From: CAISCU01 sp943361925
GTDB taxonomy: Bacteria > Bacteroidota > Bacteroidia > UKL13-3
Length of the DNA: 64,000 nucleotides
NCBI GenBank assembly: GCA_943361925.1
Contig: CALRIT020000015.1
Coordinates: 52,378-116,377, forward strand
Direction of reading: 5' to 3'
The notes under the pieces are model-generated. The model had not been told where the DNA came from. It ran no database searches and was given only the letters and a program-made list of their open reading frames with translations. Of this stretch, positions 17,893 to 26,046 are shown one piece after another; position 1 is the first letter of the stretch; every line of letters begins with the position of its first letter. The position numbers were made by a program, and so were the translations under genes.

Positions 17893-19992
17893 CTATGATA
17901 TCCTGCCCCATTTTGCATTTTTTTGGTAAAGTGCAAAGTAATGACTCAGCGATTTATTCACATCTTTTTCAAGATTTATGTCATTCTCTAACACTAATTT
18001 GGCTTCATTTCGCGCTTGTTCTATCAAAACATGGTCTTCAGAGATGTCTGCAATTTTCAAATCGAGGCTACCACTTTGGGCAGTTCCTTCCAATTCTCCA
18101 GGACCTCTTAATTTCAAATCTACCTCAGCAATTTTAAACCCATCAGTTGTTTCTGTCATGGTTTTTAATCGCAGTCTGGCATCATTACTGAGTTCATGTC
18201 CGCTCATTAAAATACAATAGGATTGATCCGCACCTCGCCCAACTCTTCCTCTTAATTGATGTAATTGTGATAATCCAAATTTTTCAGCACTTTCTATAAT
18301 CATTACGGATGCATTGGGCACATTCACCCCCACTTCAATAACTGTTGTTGCTACCATGATTTGTGTTTCACCTCTCACAAACCTTTGCATTTCAAAATCC
18401 TTATCTACTGGTTTTAACTTGCCATGAACCATACTTACCGCATATTTAGGTGAAGGAAATTCCTTGATGATGCTTTCAAAACCATCAACCAAACTTTTAT
18501 AAGTAAGCTTTTCCGATTCTTCAATTAATGGATAAACTATATAAACCTGTCGACCTAAAGCTATTTGCTGCTGTATGAAACCATAAACCTGCAATCTGCT
18601 TGCATCAAAACGATGGACTGTATGAATTGGTTTTCTTCCTGCAGGTAATTCATCAATCACCGATGTATCCAAATCACCATATAATGTCATGGCCAATGTT
18701 CTTGGAATTGGAGTAGCTGTCATTACCAAAACATGAGGCGGATAGACATTTTTCTTCCAAAGTCTTGCTCTTTGCTCAACTCCAAATCGGTGTTGTTCAT
18801 CCACAATAGCCAAACCAAGGTTCTTAAAAACCACTTTGTCTTCTATCAATGCATGTGTTCCAACTAAAATATGCAAATCACCCGATTCCAAATCCAGAGC
18901 AATTTGTCGGCGCTCTTTTGTTTTTGTAGAACCGGTAAGTAAAGCCACTTTAACAGGCATATCCTTTAATAAAGAAACCAAAGTCTGATAATGTTGCTGG
19001 GCCAGAATTTCCGTAGGGGCCATCATACATGCCTGGTAATTGTTATCAAGTGACATGAGCATACACATCAAAGCAACAACGGTTTTACCACTACCCACAT
19101 CACCTTGTAAGAGCCTGTTCATCTGCACTCCTCTTTTTACATCAGCTCTTATTTCCTTTAATACTCGTTTTTGGGCATTGGTTAATTCAAATGGTAAATA
19201 AGAATTATAAAATGTATTAAAGAAATCACCAATTTGTTCAAGTCGGATTCCATTAATTACTTGGGTTCTATTCATTTTATAACGAAGCAAACGCAACTGA
19301 ATAAAAAAGAGTTCTTCAAACTTCAATCGGTGTTCGGCTTTACCCAGGTTATCGAGATTTTCAGGAAAATGGACTTGTTTAAAAGCTTCAATCCTGCTTA
19401 GAAACTGATATTTGGATATGATTTGTGAAGGAATATTTTCGGCCAGTTCAAAACGCGGATCTGAAATAACAGCATGAACCATTTTCATGATGGCTTTTGA
19501 ATCTATTCCTCTTGCCTTCATTTTTTCGGAACAAGTATACAAAGGCATGATGTGCAAATACCTTTTGTTTTGCAAATCCTCAGGGTCGTCTAAAGTAGGA
19601 TGAACCATATTAAAACTACCATTGAATTCGGAAGGTTTACCAAAAATGAGGTAAGTTTTATTTGCTTTTAGGTTTTCCTTAACCCATTTTACACCCTGAA
19701 ACCAAACCAGTTCAAGCACCCCACTTCCATCATAAAATTCAGCCACCAAACGAGAGGCTCGCCCTTCACCAATGGTTCTTAGGTTACCAATTGTGCCTTT
19801 TAATTGGATAAAAGCAAGCGAAGAATCAATCTCCTTTACCTTATAAATGCGGCTTCTATCAATATGTCGGTAAGGGAAATGAAAAATTAAATCATGAAAG
19901 TTAAAAATCTCCAGATCCTTCTTCAGCAATTCTGCCTTAGCCGGACCTACACCTTTGAGGTATTCAATTGGAGTTTGTAAAAACGGATTCAT
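17893..19992 (-). CDS. recG: ATP-dependent DNA helicase RecG
   Basis: 699 aa from the ATG at 19992 (MNPFLQTPIEYLKGVGP), the family-typical N-terminus; an upstream extension of 13 codons is unlikely. The order is wedge/OB domain (about 50-160), Walker A GDVGSGKT, DEQH box, TATPIPRT (motif III), and the C-terminal QLRGRVGRG (motif VI). RecG remodels stalled replication forks and branch-migrates Holliday junctions. It stands alone, on the same strand as the 2H gene 93 bp downstream. Confidence 0.97.
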   Translation of the reverse strand: MNPFLQTPIEYLKGVGPAKAELLKKDLEIFNFHDLIFHFPYRHIDRSRIYKVKEIDSSLAFIQLKGTIGNLRTIGEGRASRLVAEFYDGSGVLELVWFQGVKWVKENLKANKTYLIFGKPSEFNGSFNMVHPTLDDPEDLQNKRYLHIMPLYTCSEKMKARGIDSKAIMKMVHAVISDPRFELAENIPSQIISKYQFLSRIEAFKQVHFPENLDNLGKAEHRLKFEELFFIQLRLLRYKMNRTQVINGIRLEQIGDFFNTFYNSYLPFELTNAQKRVLKEIRADVKRGVQMNRLLQGDVGSGKTVVALMCMLMSLDNNYQACMMAPTEILAQQHYQTLVSLLKDMPVKVALLTGSTKTKERRQIALDLESGDLHILVGTHALIEDKVVFKNLGLAIVDEQHRFGVEQRARLWKKNVYPPHVLVMTATPIPRTLAMTLYGDLDTSVIDELPAGRKPIHTVHRFDASRLQVYGFIQQQIALGRQVYIVYPLIEESEKLTYKSLVDGFESIIKEFPSPKYAVSMVHGKLKPVDKDFEMQRFVRGETQIMVATTVIEVGVNVPNASVMIIESAEKFGLSQLHQLRGRVGRGADQSYCILMSGHELSNDARLRLKTMTETTDGFKIAEVDLKLRGPGELEGTAQSGSLDLKIADISEDHVLIEQARNEAKLVLENDINLEKDVNKSLSHYFALYQKNAKWGRIS

Positions 19993-20159
19993 GAACCACG
20001 AAATAAACTCAAAATATTCTTTTAACAACAAGATTGAGTTTCAAATTTTATGGTTTTTTATTCTGTTTCATTAAAAATCATTTCTAAACACAAATAAGAA
20101 ATTGAATTTATTTGATACTTGAGTACTTAAAAGTAGAAATTCATTTAAAAAAATCAATT

Positions 20160-20198
20160 AAAACAGGTCCTGAATTATTTATTCAAAACCTGTTTTTT
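20160..20198. terminator. bidirectional terminator-like hairpin
   Basis: AAAACAGGT pairs with ACCTGTTTT, followed on the plus strand by a run of at least ten T; on the minus strand the hairpin is followed by TTTTAATTGATTTTTTT. It is 11 bp past the stop of the DoxX gene and probably ends the minus-strand operon 21551-20210. Confidence 0.7.
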
Positions 20199-20209
20199 TT
20201 TTTTATAAT

Positions 20210-20623
20210 TTACTTAGAAATAATCGGTGATTTTTTATATCGACCCCATGCAACAAAAACTGATATAGTGAGAAAAACAAAATTTACACCTATCACAGAT
20301 ATTTCTCCATTTGTTGAATGAAATACAGCCGCTAAAATTTGTATTATACCTAAGCCTAAAGCAGCAATTGGGGTTAATATTGGTTTTATCCTTAATACTG
20401 ATGGTAAAATCAATCCTATTGAACCTAATAACTCACACACTCCAATAAATCTAACCAATTCCGGAGCTACATTTAATACCCAAGGTAACATTTTACTTAG
20501 TTCTTCAATAGACTCAAAACTCTTGTTAGCGCCAGCCATTAAATACAATAAAGCTAATAATCCTTGCGCTACCCAAATTGAAACATTCATCAAATCTGAT
20601 TTCTTTTTAATTGTTGTATCCAT
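20210..20623 (-). CDS. DoxX-like family membrane protein
   Basis: 137 aa with four membrane segments (about 13-30, 54-74, 80-100 and 108-127). The sequence ISIWVAQGLLALLYLMAGANKS at the N-terminus (written here with its first residues from the local segment NVSIWVAQG) and CELLGSIGLILPSV in TM2 are typical of DoxX-like proteins. These are small integral membrane proteins of poorly known function, often near redox or stress genes. It is the third gene of the operon YceI/membrane protein/DoxX, 5 bp after the previous gene. Confidence 0.82.
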   Translation of the reverse strand: MDTTIKKKSDLMNVSIWVAQGLLALLYLMAGANKSFESIEELSKMLPWVLNVAPELVRFIGVCELLGSIGLILPSVLRIKPILTPIAALGLGIIQILAAVFHSTNGEISVIGVNFVFLTISVFVAWGRYKKSPIISK

Positions 20624-20628
20624 AAAAT

Positions 20629-21018
20629 TTAATTTTTAAAAATGGGTAAAGTTGAAATAACCGATATGATCGGAAAGAAATGCATTGGGATAGCCAACCC
20701 CGGAAACATTTCTGGTGATTCCAGCTCAAGTGGCAGATTAAATCCAAATACTCCTACTATACTAGCAAAACTAAGTACTGCAAATACCAGATTTAGACCT
20801 AACTCAAATTTTGCATTGTTCCACTTCATAGCAAATTGATAAACAAAAGCCATAAGAAAACATGCTAAAGTAGAAGCGGCAATCATATTAGGAATCCCAA
20901 AAACACTACTGAAATCAATATAAAAGGCTTGTTTGTAAATTGTATTATAAATAATACATGAAACAGAAGACAAAAGTGAACTTAAACTTCCATGAAAAAT
21001 CAAATTCTTCCAATTCAT
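20629..21018 (-). CDS. four-helix membrane protein, unknown
   Basis: 129 aa with four predicted membrane segments (about 8-26, 40-64, 74-92 and 108-125). I do not recognise a named family. The layout with a YceI gene upstream (4-bp overlap, ATGA) and a DoxX gene downstream suggests a small redox- or stress-related operon. Confidence 0.65.
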   Translation of the reverse strand: MNWKNLIFHGSLSSLLSSVSCIIYNTIYKQAFYIDFSSVFGIPNMIAASTLACFLMAFVYQFAMKWNNAKFELGLNLVFAVLSFASIVGVFGFNLPLELESPEMFPGLAIPMHFFPIISVISTLPIFKN

Positions 21019-21551
21019 TTTTCTACTTCAACATAAAGTACAACTTCAATTAAATCAGGTGTTCCCATTTTATTTACATTGAATTCGGATGGAACAAGCG
21101 GGAATTTTCCTTCAAAAATACCTGATTCATTTGAGGTTTTCTTAAACGTAAAAGGAAGAACAATTTCTTTTGTTACATCTTTAATGGTTAATAATCCTTT
21201 TGCCTCAAAACCGGATACTGTTTTTGAGATTGAATTAGATTCAAATTTTATATTTGGATATAAATCTGCACCCAATCCTTGTTTGGCGTGTTTATTTCGC
21301 ATTCCGTTGCCTGTATTTACAGAGCTGGCATCAATTGAAGCTGCAATTCGGGAATTTGCTAAATTTGATTCATCAAACCGGATTTCACTTTTTAACCCCT
21401 TAAAAATCCCTTCAAAACTTTTCCCTTTTTTACTAATGAATTTTACGGAATAAGTTTCCTCTTTTTGCTTCCAGTTGTTGTTAAGAATAATTGTAAAGGC
21501 AGAGCTAAATAGCACCGCAACCAGTAATACCGGATAAATAATTGTTTTCAT
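21015..21551 (-). CDS. YceI family protein
   Basis: 178 aa. A signal peptide or anchor at residues 1-20, then a lipocalin-like YceI domain: TYSVKFISKKGKSFEGIF, SRIAASIDASSVNTGNGMRNKHAK and YPNIKFESNS, the usual order in this family. YceI proteins are periplasmic and bind polyisoprenoid lipids; some respond to stress. It is the first gene of the operon, directly downstream of a Crp/Fnr regulator gene on the same strand. Confidence 0.9.
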   Translation of the reverse strand: MKTIIYPVLLVAVLFSSAFTIILNNNWKQKEETYSVKFISKKGKSFEGIFKGLKSEIRFDESNLANSRIAASIDASSVNTGNGMRNKHAKQGLGADLYPNIKFESNSISKTVSGFEAKGLLTIKDVTKEIVLPFTFKKTSNESGIFEGKFPLVPSEFNVNKMGTPDLIEVVLYVEVEK

Positions 21552-21633
21552 TTTGTGTTGATTAAATAATTCGCTACAAAATTGCAGTCCTTGTTTTTAA
21601 TCACACTTGATGTAGGATAAGAAATGAAAATAC

Positions 21634-22170
21634 CTATTTTTTCATGATTTCCCGCCTTACCCTACTTAAACTTTCCGGGGTTAACCCAAGATAGGAAGCT
21701 ATCATCTTTAATGGAATTCTATTCGATAAATTAGGATAAGTTGCATTAAATTCCTTATACCTTTCCTCTGCTGAATAAGCTAATAATTGCAAAATCCTTT
21801 TTTGTAACGCATAAACCCTATTCTGAAATTTCATCAAAGCATCTTCAATCAATTCTGGGTTCTTTTTTGAAAGCTGATAGATTTCATTGGGATTTACAAT
21901 TCTCACTTCAGAATCTTCAATGGCATCAATTGTTAAAAGTGCATTTTTTCTGTCTTTAAAAAATTCCAGATCACTTATAATCCAATCCTCAGGTGCGAAC
22001 TGATAGATATGTTCCTTTCCTTTATCATCAATAATATAACTCCTTAAACACCCTTTAATGACATAAAATGCTTCCTTGGAAGGCTTTCCGGCTTCTACCA
22101 AAACTTCGCCTTTTTTAACGAATCTTTTTGTATGGGTTTCAAAGATTTGAGGTACAATTAAACTCGACAT
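21634..22170 (-). CDS. Crp/Fnr family transcriptional regulator
   Basis: 178 aa. An N-terminal cyclic-nucleotide-binding-like beta roll (about 10-115; GEVLVEAGKPSKEAFYVIKGCLR) and a C-terminal helix-turn-helix with RIPLKMIASYLGLTPESLS as the DNA-binding helices. No 4Fe-4S Cys set is visible, so it is not an oxygen-sensing FNR. The usual effector-binding residues are not obvious, as is common in this Bacteroidota group. It sits 82 bp upstream of the YceI operon and probably controls it. Confidence 0.87.
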   Translation of the reverse strand: MSSLIVPQIFETHTKRFVKKGEVLVEAGKPSKEAFYVIKGCLRSYIIDDKGKEHIYQFAPEDWIISDLEFFKDRKNALLTIDAIEDSEVRIVNPNEIYQLSKKNPELIEDALMKFQNRVYALQKRILQLLAYSAEERYKEFNATYPNLSNRIPLKMIASYLGLTPESLSRVRREIMKK

Positions 22171-22449
22171 GAATCAATAATTTGACACAAATTCTGAAAT
22201 TATTTCCAGTTTTCTAAATAAATCGAACTACAAAAAAATTTCATGAACATTGCAATTGTCAGCTAAAACTGCATAGAACAATAATCTTACTTATAATCTA
22301 TTGTAATTAGAGTAAGCATATTTCAATTGAAGTTAAGTTGAAATTTTTAATTTTCGGAATAGGTATCATTCAATAAGTATCAATTTCTTATTGTAGAAAA
22401 AAATAGTATTTGGTTAATAATCACGTTTAAAAATATTTACAATTGGTAT

Positions 22450-22457
22450 TACATTCG
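22450..22457 (+). promoter_or_regulatory. -7 promoter element (TACATTCG) ahead of the WG gene
   Basis: TACATTCG matches the Bacteroidota TAnnTTTG consensus with one change and lies only 6 bp before the ATG at 22464. The transcript would start at or next to the start codon. No clear -33 TTTG is visible. Confidence 0.35.
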
Positions 22458-22463
22458 CATCAA

Positions 22464-23594
22464 ATGAAAACTCAACTTATCTATAAAGGAATCTTTGTAT
22501 TCATATTGTTATTGTTAAGCCAAACTATTTTTGCTTCTACCTTATTTCCAATCGAGAAAAAAGGGAAATGGGGATATATGGATGAAACGGGTAAAATGAT
22601 CATCGATTTCAAATTCGATATTGCCGGCGAATTCAATGAAGGTTATGCAACCGTTGCTTTAAACAGAATGCCTTGTGTAATCGACGAAAACGAAAATAGA
22701 ATTATTGATACAGGTTTATACCAGTTTATTGGTAATTATTCTGAAGGTTTGGTTTCGGTGATGGACTATAAATTCAAACGTTATTACTTGAATAATAAAT
22801 CTAAAATTGTCATCAAATTAGCAGAAGAGATTTATGATGCAGGTACATTTCACAATGGATTAGCCAGGGTTGGAAAAAAGATAGATATCCACCAAAACAA
22901 ATTTGGAGTTGATATCAGTAATTTAGGATATGCATTTACCTACATTAAAAAAGATGGAACTTATTTAACAGATTTCATTTTTGATGATGCCGATGATTTT
23001 ATAGAACCGGTTGCAAGGGTTTTACAAGGCAAAAAATTTGGTTTGATTAACCTAAGCGGCAAATTCCTGATTGAACCTCGTTACTCAAACATGAGTGTTT
23101 TTAATGAAGGATTAGCTGTGGTAGATTATATTGGTTCTTATGGATATATTGATACCAATGGCGTTGAAATTATCAAACCACAATTCGAATATGCAAAAGC
23201 TTTCAGTAATGGAATGGCAGCCGTTTCCGTTAAAGGTAAATTTGGTTTTATTGATACTGATGGAAAACTGGCAATCCCTGCGAAATTTGATGATGTAAGA
23301 CCTTTTGCAGAAGGAAGAGCTGCTGTTTTAGAAATGAACAAATGGGCTTTTGTTGATGAAAAAGGTAATTATATCTACCAACCTTATTTCGAAGAAGCCA
23401 GTTATTTCAACGAAGGATTATGTCCTGTAAAACTAAAAGGCAAATGGGGTGCAATTGATAAACAAGGACATATATTGGTTCCTTTCCAATTTGAATACGT
23501 TGGCATTTTCGAAAATGGAGTTGCTGAAGTAGTTTATAGAGGAATTAATTTATATGTTGATTTGAGGGGGAATGTGTTGCCGAGACTTAACTAG
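22464..23594 (+). CDS. secreted WG repeat-containing protein
   Basis: 376 aa from the ATG at 22464, which gives a proper signal peptide (residues 1-25, ending IFAS). At least seven WG/FG repeats of the type KGKWGYMDETGKMIIDFKF fill residues 30-370, for example KFGFIDTDGKLAIPAKFD and KWGAIDKQGHILVPFQFE. WG repeats form beta-propeller-like folds used in binding; the partner is unknown. The gene ends right before a pair of repeated elements. It has no T9SS tail. Confidence 0.88.
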   Translation: MKTQLIYKGIFVFILLLLSQTIFASTLFPIEKKGKWGYMDETGKMIIDFKFDIAGEFNEGYATVALNRMPCVIDENENRIIDTGLYQFIGNYSEGLVSVMDYKFKRYYLNNKSKIVIKLAEEIYDAGTFHNGLARVGKKIDIHQNKFGVDISNLGYAFTYIKKDGTYLTDFIFDDADDFIEPVARVLQGKKFGLINLSGKFLIEPRYSNMSVFNEGLAVVDYIGSYGYIDTNGVEIIKPQFEYAKAFSNGMAAVSVKGKFGFIDTDGKLAIPAKFDDVRPFAEGRAAVLEMNKWAFVDEKGNYIYQPYFEEASYFNEGLCPVKLKGKWGAIDKQGHILVPFQFEYVGIFENGVAEVVYRGINLYVDLRGNVLPRLN

Positions 23595-23598
23595 CAGC

Positions 23599-23870
23599 CG
23601 GCTTTTGGCCATTGGCAGTTTGCTATTGGCTTGGGGTTTCGGAAAGATGAGAAATTGTGGAGCTTATATAACATTTGCATTTTTTTACTGAATTTTCTCA
23701 GCCAACAGCTAAAAGCAAAAAGCCAAAGTATAGCAATCGGCTTTTGGCCATTGGCAGTTTGCTATTGGCTTGGGGTTTCGGAAAGATGAAAAATTGTGGA
23801 GCTTATATAATATTTGCACTTATTTACTGAATTTTCTCTGCCAACAGCCAAAAGCAAAAAGCCAAAGTAG
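23599..23870. repeat. two tandem copies of a 139-bp element with inverted ends
   Basis: The same unit begins CGGCTTTTGGCCATTGGCAG at 23599 and again at 23738, so the period is 139 bp, with about ten differences (for example AGATGAGAAAT versus AGATGAAAAAT). Each copy starts with GGCTTTTGGC and ends near GCCAAAAGC...AAAAGCCAAAG, so the ends are inverted repeats of each other. The element lies in the 310-bp spacer between the WG gene and the SDR gene. A fragment of the same word occurs at 26011-26039. It fits a dispersed, non-autonomous element. Confidence 0.85.
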
Positions 23871-23904
23871 ATATCTTTAAACATCTTTTACTTTATGATA
23901 ATTA

Positions 23905-24681
23905 CTACTTCAAACTTGCCAAATTCTTTTTGATTTTCATCATTAATTTATCAGGAGTAATTCTTGGTAAGTTACTTAAAAACCAATTCATAAATCCTAC
24001 AATCTTTTTGTTCTTTCCATAGAGAAATAATTCAACTCCTGCTTTAGCAACTAGTTCTGCACTCATTGGTTTATTGGCATGCATTGCATTGGTTTTTCGC
24101 ATGGATTCTGTATGAAATGGAGTCTCAACTGTACCCGGACAAAGTGCTGTTATAATAACTCCGGAGCCTTCATATTCTGCTGAAATGGTTTCAGTAAATG
24201 CCAATACAAAACTTTTAGTTGCTGAATAAACAGAATAGTATGGAAATGGTAAAAATGATAACAATGAGGCTACATTTAAAATTTTACCTTTTCCTTCAAT
24301 TACCATATCAGCACCAAATAGTTTAGTTAATCCAACTAAAGAGGTAATATTAACTGCAATCATTTCTTCATCTCTTTTTAATGGCATCTCAAAGAAATTG
24401 CCATATTCACCAAAGCCAGCATTATTAATTAATCCGGTAACTTTATAATTATGCCTTTTTACTTCAGCATATAAATCTAGTGCTGAATTAGGTTCACTTA
24501 AATCATAAAGAAAAAAATCCACCTCAACCTTATTTTTACCTTTAAGTTCAGTTTGTAGTAATCTTAATTTTTCTTCATTCCTGGCAACCAAAATCAAGTT
24601 GAAGTTTTTTGCAGCTAATAACCTTGCCATTTCCAATCCAATACCGGAACTGGCTCCAGTAATCAATATAAATTCTTCCAT
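23905..24681 (-). CDS. SDR family oxidoreductase
   Basis: 258 aa. The N-terminal TGASSGIG cofactor motif (residues 8-15), NNAGFG, and the YSVYSATKSF segment with catalytic Tyr and Lys mark a classical short-chain dehydrogenase; LCPGTVETPFH is the usual later signature. It probably uses NADPH; the substrate is unknown, and the sequence resembles the DltE/YqjQ-like group. It is 7 bp after the SRPBCC gene and probably in one operon with it. Confidence 0.92.
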   Translation of the reverse strand: MEEFILITGASSGIGLEMARLLAAKNFNLILVARNEEKLRLLQTELKGKNKVEVDFFLYDLSEPNSALDLYAEVKRHNYKVTGLINNAGFGEYGNFFEMPLKRDEEMIAVNITSLVGLTKLFGADMVIEGKGKILNVASLLSFLPFPYYSVYSATKSFVLAFTETISAEYEGSGVIITALCPGTVETPFHTESMRKTNAMHANKPMSAELVAKAGVELFLYGKNKKIVGFMNWFLSNLPRITPDKLMMKIKKNLASLK

Positions 24682-24688
24682 TTTATAA

Positions 24689-25273
24689 TTAATGTTTTTC
24701 AGCTTTTTCCTTTATGAGTCTTAACCATTTATCATGGAGTTTCAATAATTTATTTGGCTGAAAGATTCTTTGTAAAAAGGTCAAAAATCCATTTTGAGAT
24801 TCCGGAGTAATTAATCTACAACCATTTGCTGATGGGACAATAATCCAGGCATGGTATGCAGTTAAATCATTTCTACGAACCTCCCATGACATTCGTTCAT
24901 TTGGCACAAATTCTTTCATAACAGGTTGCAGTTGTAAACCCATTGTATGCATTTTGAATGTCAGCCCATTCTTTAATGTTGTTGCACTAGAATCTAAAAA
25001 TTCCACCGGACTTTGAACACCATCATAGTATGTATGCCATTCCTTTGCATTGATTAAAATATTCCAAACGACTTCCGGTTTGGCATAAATTTCAATTTCA
25101 TTGTATACATACCATTTCGAAGTAAGTGGATTAAACTCGGCAGGCCAATTAATGAGATTGGAGCTTGCATCATACTTTTTGGTCATGATAGTTTGTACCT
25201 TTTTTTCCTGAGCAAAAAGTGAAGCTAAGGAACAAAAAAACACTAAAAGTCCAGATAAGATTTTCCTTGTCAT
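24689..25273 (-). CDS. SRPBCC family protein (secreted)
   Basis: 194 aa. A signal peptide (about 1-21, ends FAQ). The sequence IEIYAKPEVVWNILINAKEWHTYYDGVQ is typical of SRPBCC (START/Bet v1-like) lipid- or small-hydrophobe-binding domains. It precedes the SDR gene by 7 bp; a Crp/Fnr gene lies 74 bp upstream on the same strand. Its ligand is unknown; being exported is unusual for this fold. Confidence 0.8.
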   Translation of the reverse strand: MTRKILSGLLVFFCSLASLFAQEKKVQTIMTKKYDASSNLINWPAEFNPLTSKWYVYNEIEIYAKPEVVWNILINAKEWHTYYDGVQSPVEFLDSSATTLKNGLTFKMHTMGLQLQPVMKEFVPNERMSWEVRRNDLTAYHAWIIVPSANGCRLITPESQNGFLTFLQRIFQPNKLLKLHDKWLRLIKEKAEKH

Positions 25274-25347
25274 TACAATTATTTTAAAAATTATAATGCA
25301 ATTCTAGTCAAGCTAAGAGCCCTAAAACGATAACAAATGTTTATAAT

Positions 25348-25917
25348 TTAAATGGAAGCTTTTTTGAGTCTGCTTAAATGAATGGGAGTAATTCCAAGGT
25401 ATGATGCAATCATATGTTGTGGAACCCGATTGTGAATGTTTGGAAAAACATCTGTTATTTTATCATATCGCTCCTTTGGTGTTCTTACATAGTTATTTTT
25501 TATTCTATCATCTTGATAAATAAAATAATATTCAGCTATAAGTCTTCCCATTTTCTGACCTTCAGCAAGGTTTTGGTATCCCCAATCTATTGAAGTTCGG
25601 GGCAAAACAACAACTTCTGTTTCTTCTAAGGCTTGCAAACTGTAAAGTGAAGGCTGCTTTTGAATAAAATTAGAATAGTCAGCTATAAATTGGTTTTCCA
25701 AAGCAAAATGAATCGTATGCTCTGCTCCTTCATTATCAGTAATTAAGACTCTTAGAAGTCCTTTATTTATAAAGAAAATTTCGTTTGGAATGATATTAGG
25801 CTGACTTAATATTTGTTGCCTCTTAAACGTTTTTAAAATAGCTTCACCAAGAAAATCATCCAATTCACTTTCAGAAACATTGATCATTTGTTTCATCACA
25901 TTTCTAATTTGCTCCAT
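25348..25917 (-). CDS. Crp/Fnr family transcriptional regulator
   Basis: 189 aa. A cNMP-like sensor domain (about 20-125; NEIFFINKGLLRVLITD) and a C-terminal HTH (RVPQHMIASYLGITPIHLS). It is of the same kind as the regulator at 21634-22170 but only distantly alike. Its position just upstream of the SRPBCC/SDR pair on the same strand suggests it controls them. No iron-sulfur Cys set is visible. Confidence 0.87.
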   Translation of the reverse strand: MEQIRNVMKQMINVSESELDDFLGEAILKTFKRQQILSQPNIIPNEIFFINKGLLRVLITDNEGAEHTIHFALENQFIADYSNFIQKQPSLYSLQALEETEVVVLPRTSIDWGYQNLAEGQKMGRLIAEYYFIYQDDRIKNNYVRTPKERYDKITDVFPNIHNRVPQHMIASYLGITPIHLSRLKKASI

Positions 25918-26010
25918 GTTTGAATGATATTGTTTTCAGGTGAAAATTTATCTAAAAAATCTTTAAGAAACTAGTTTTAATAAGTGCTTAATTATAACGT
26001 ACCTCCCTCC

Positions 26011-26039
26011 GCTAATAGCCAAAAGCTAAAAGCCAAAGT
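26011..26039. repeat. solo fragment of the GCCAAAAGC repeat
   Basis: GCTAATAGCCAAAAGCTAAA then AGCCAAAG matches the right end of the 139-bp tandem element at 23599-23870 with few changes. It lies directly beyond the stop of the thermolysin-like peptidase gene, so it may be a remnant of the same element. Confidence 0.6.
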
Positions 26040-26046
26040 CTCCCAA

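Noticed and set aside
23599..23870. Possible CRISPR array at the tandem repeat.
   Set aside because: Only two copies exist, the unit is 139 bp long without spacers, and no cas gene is nearby.
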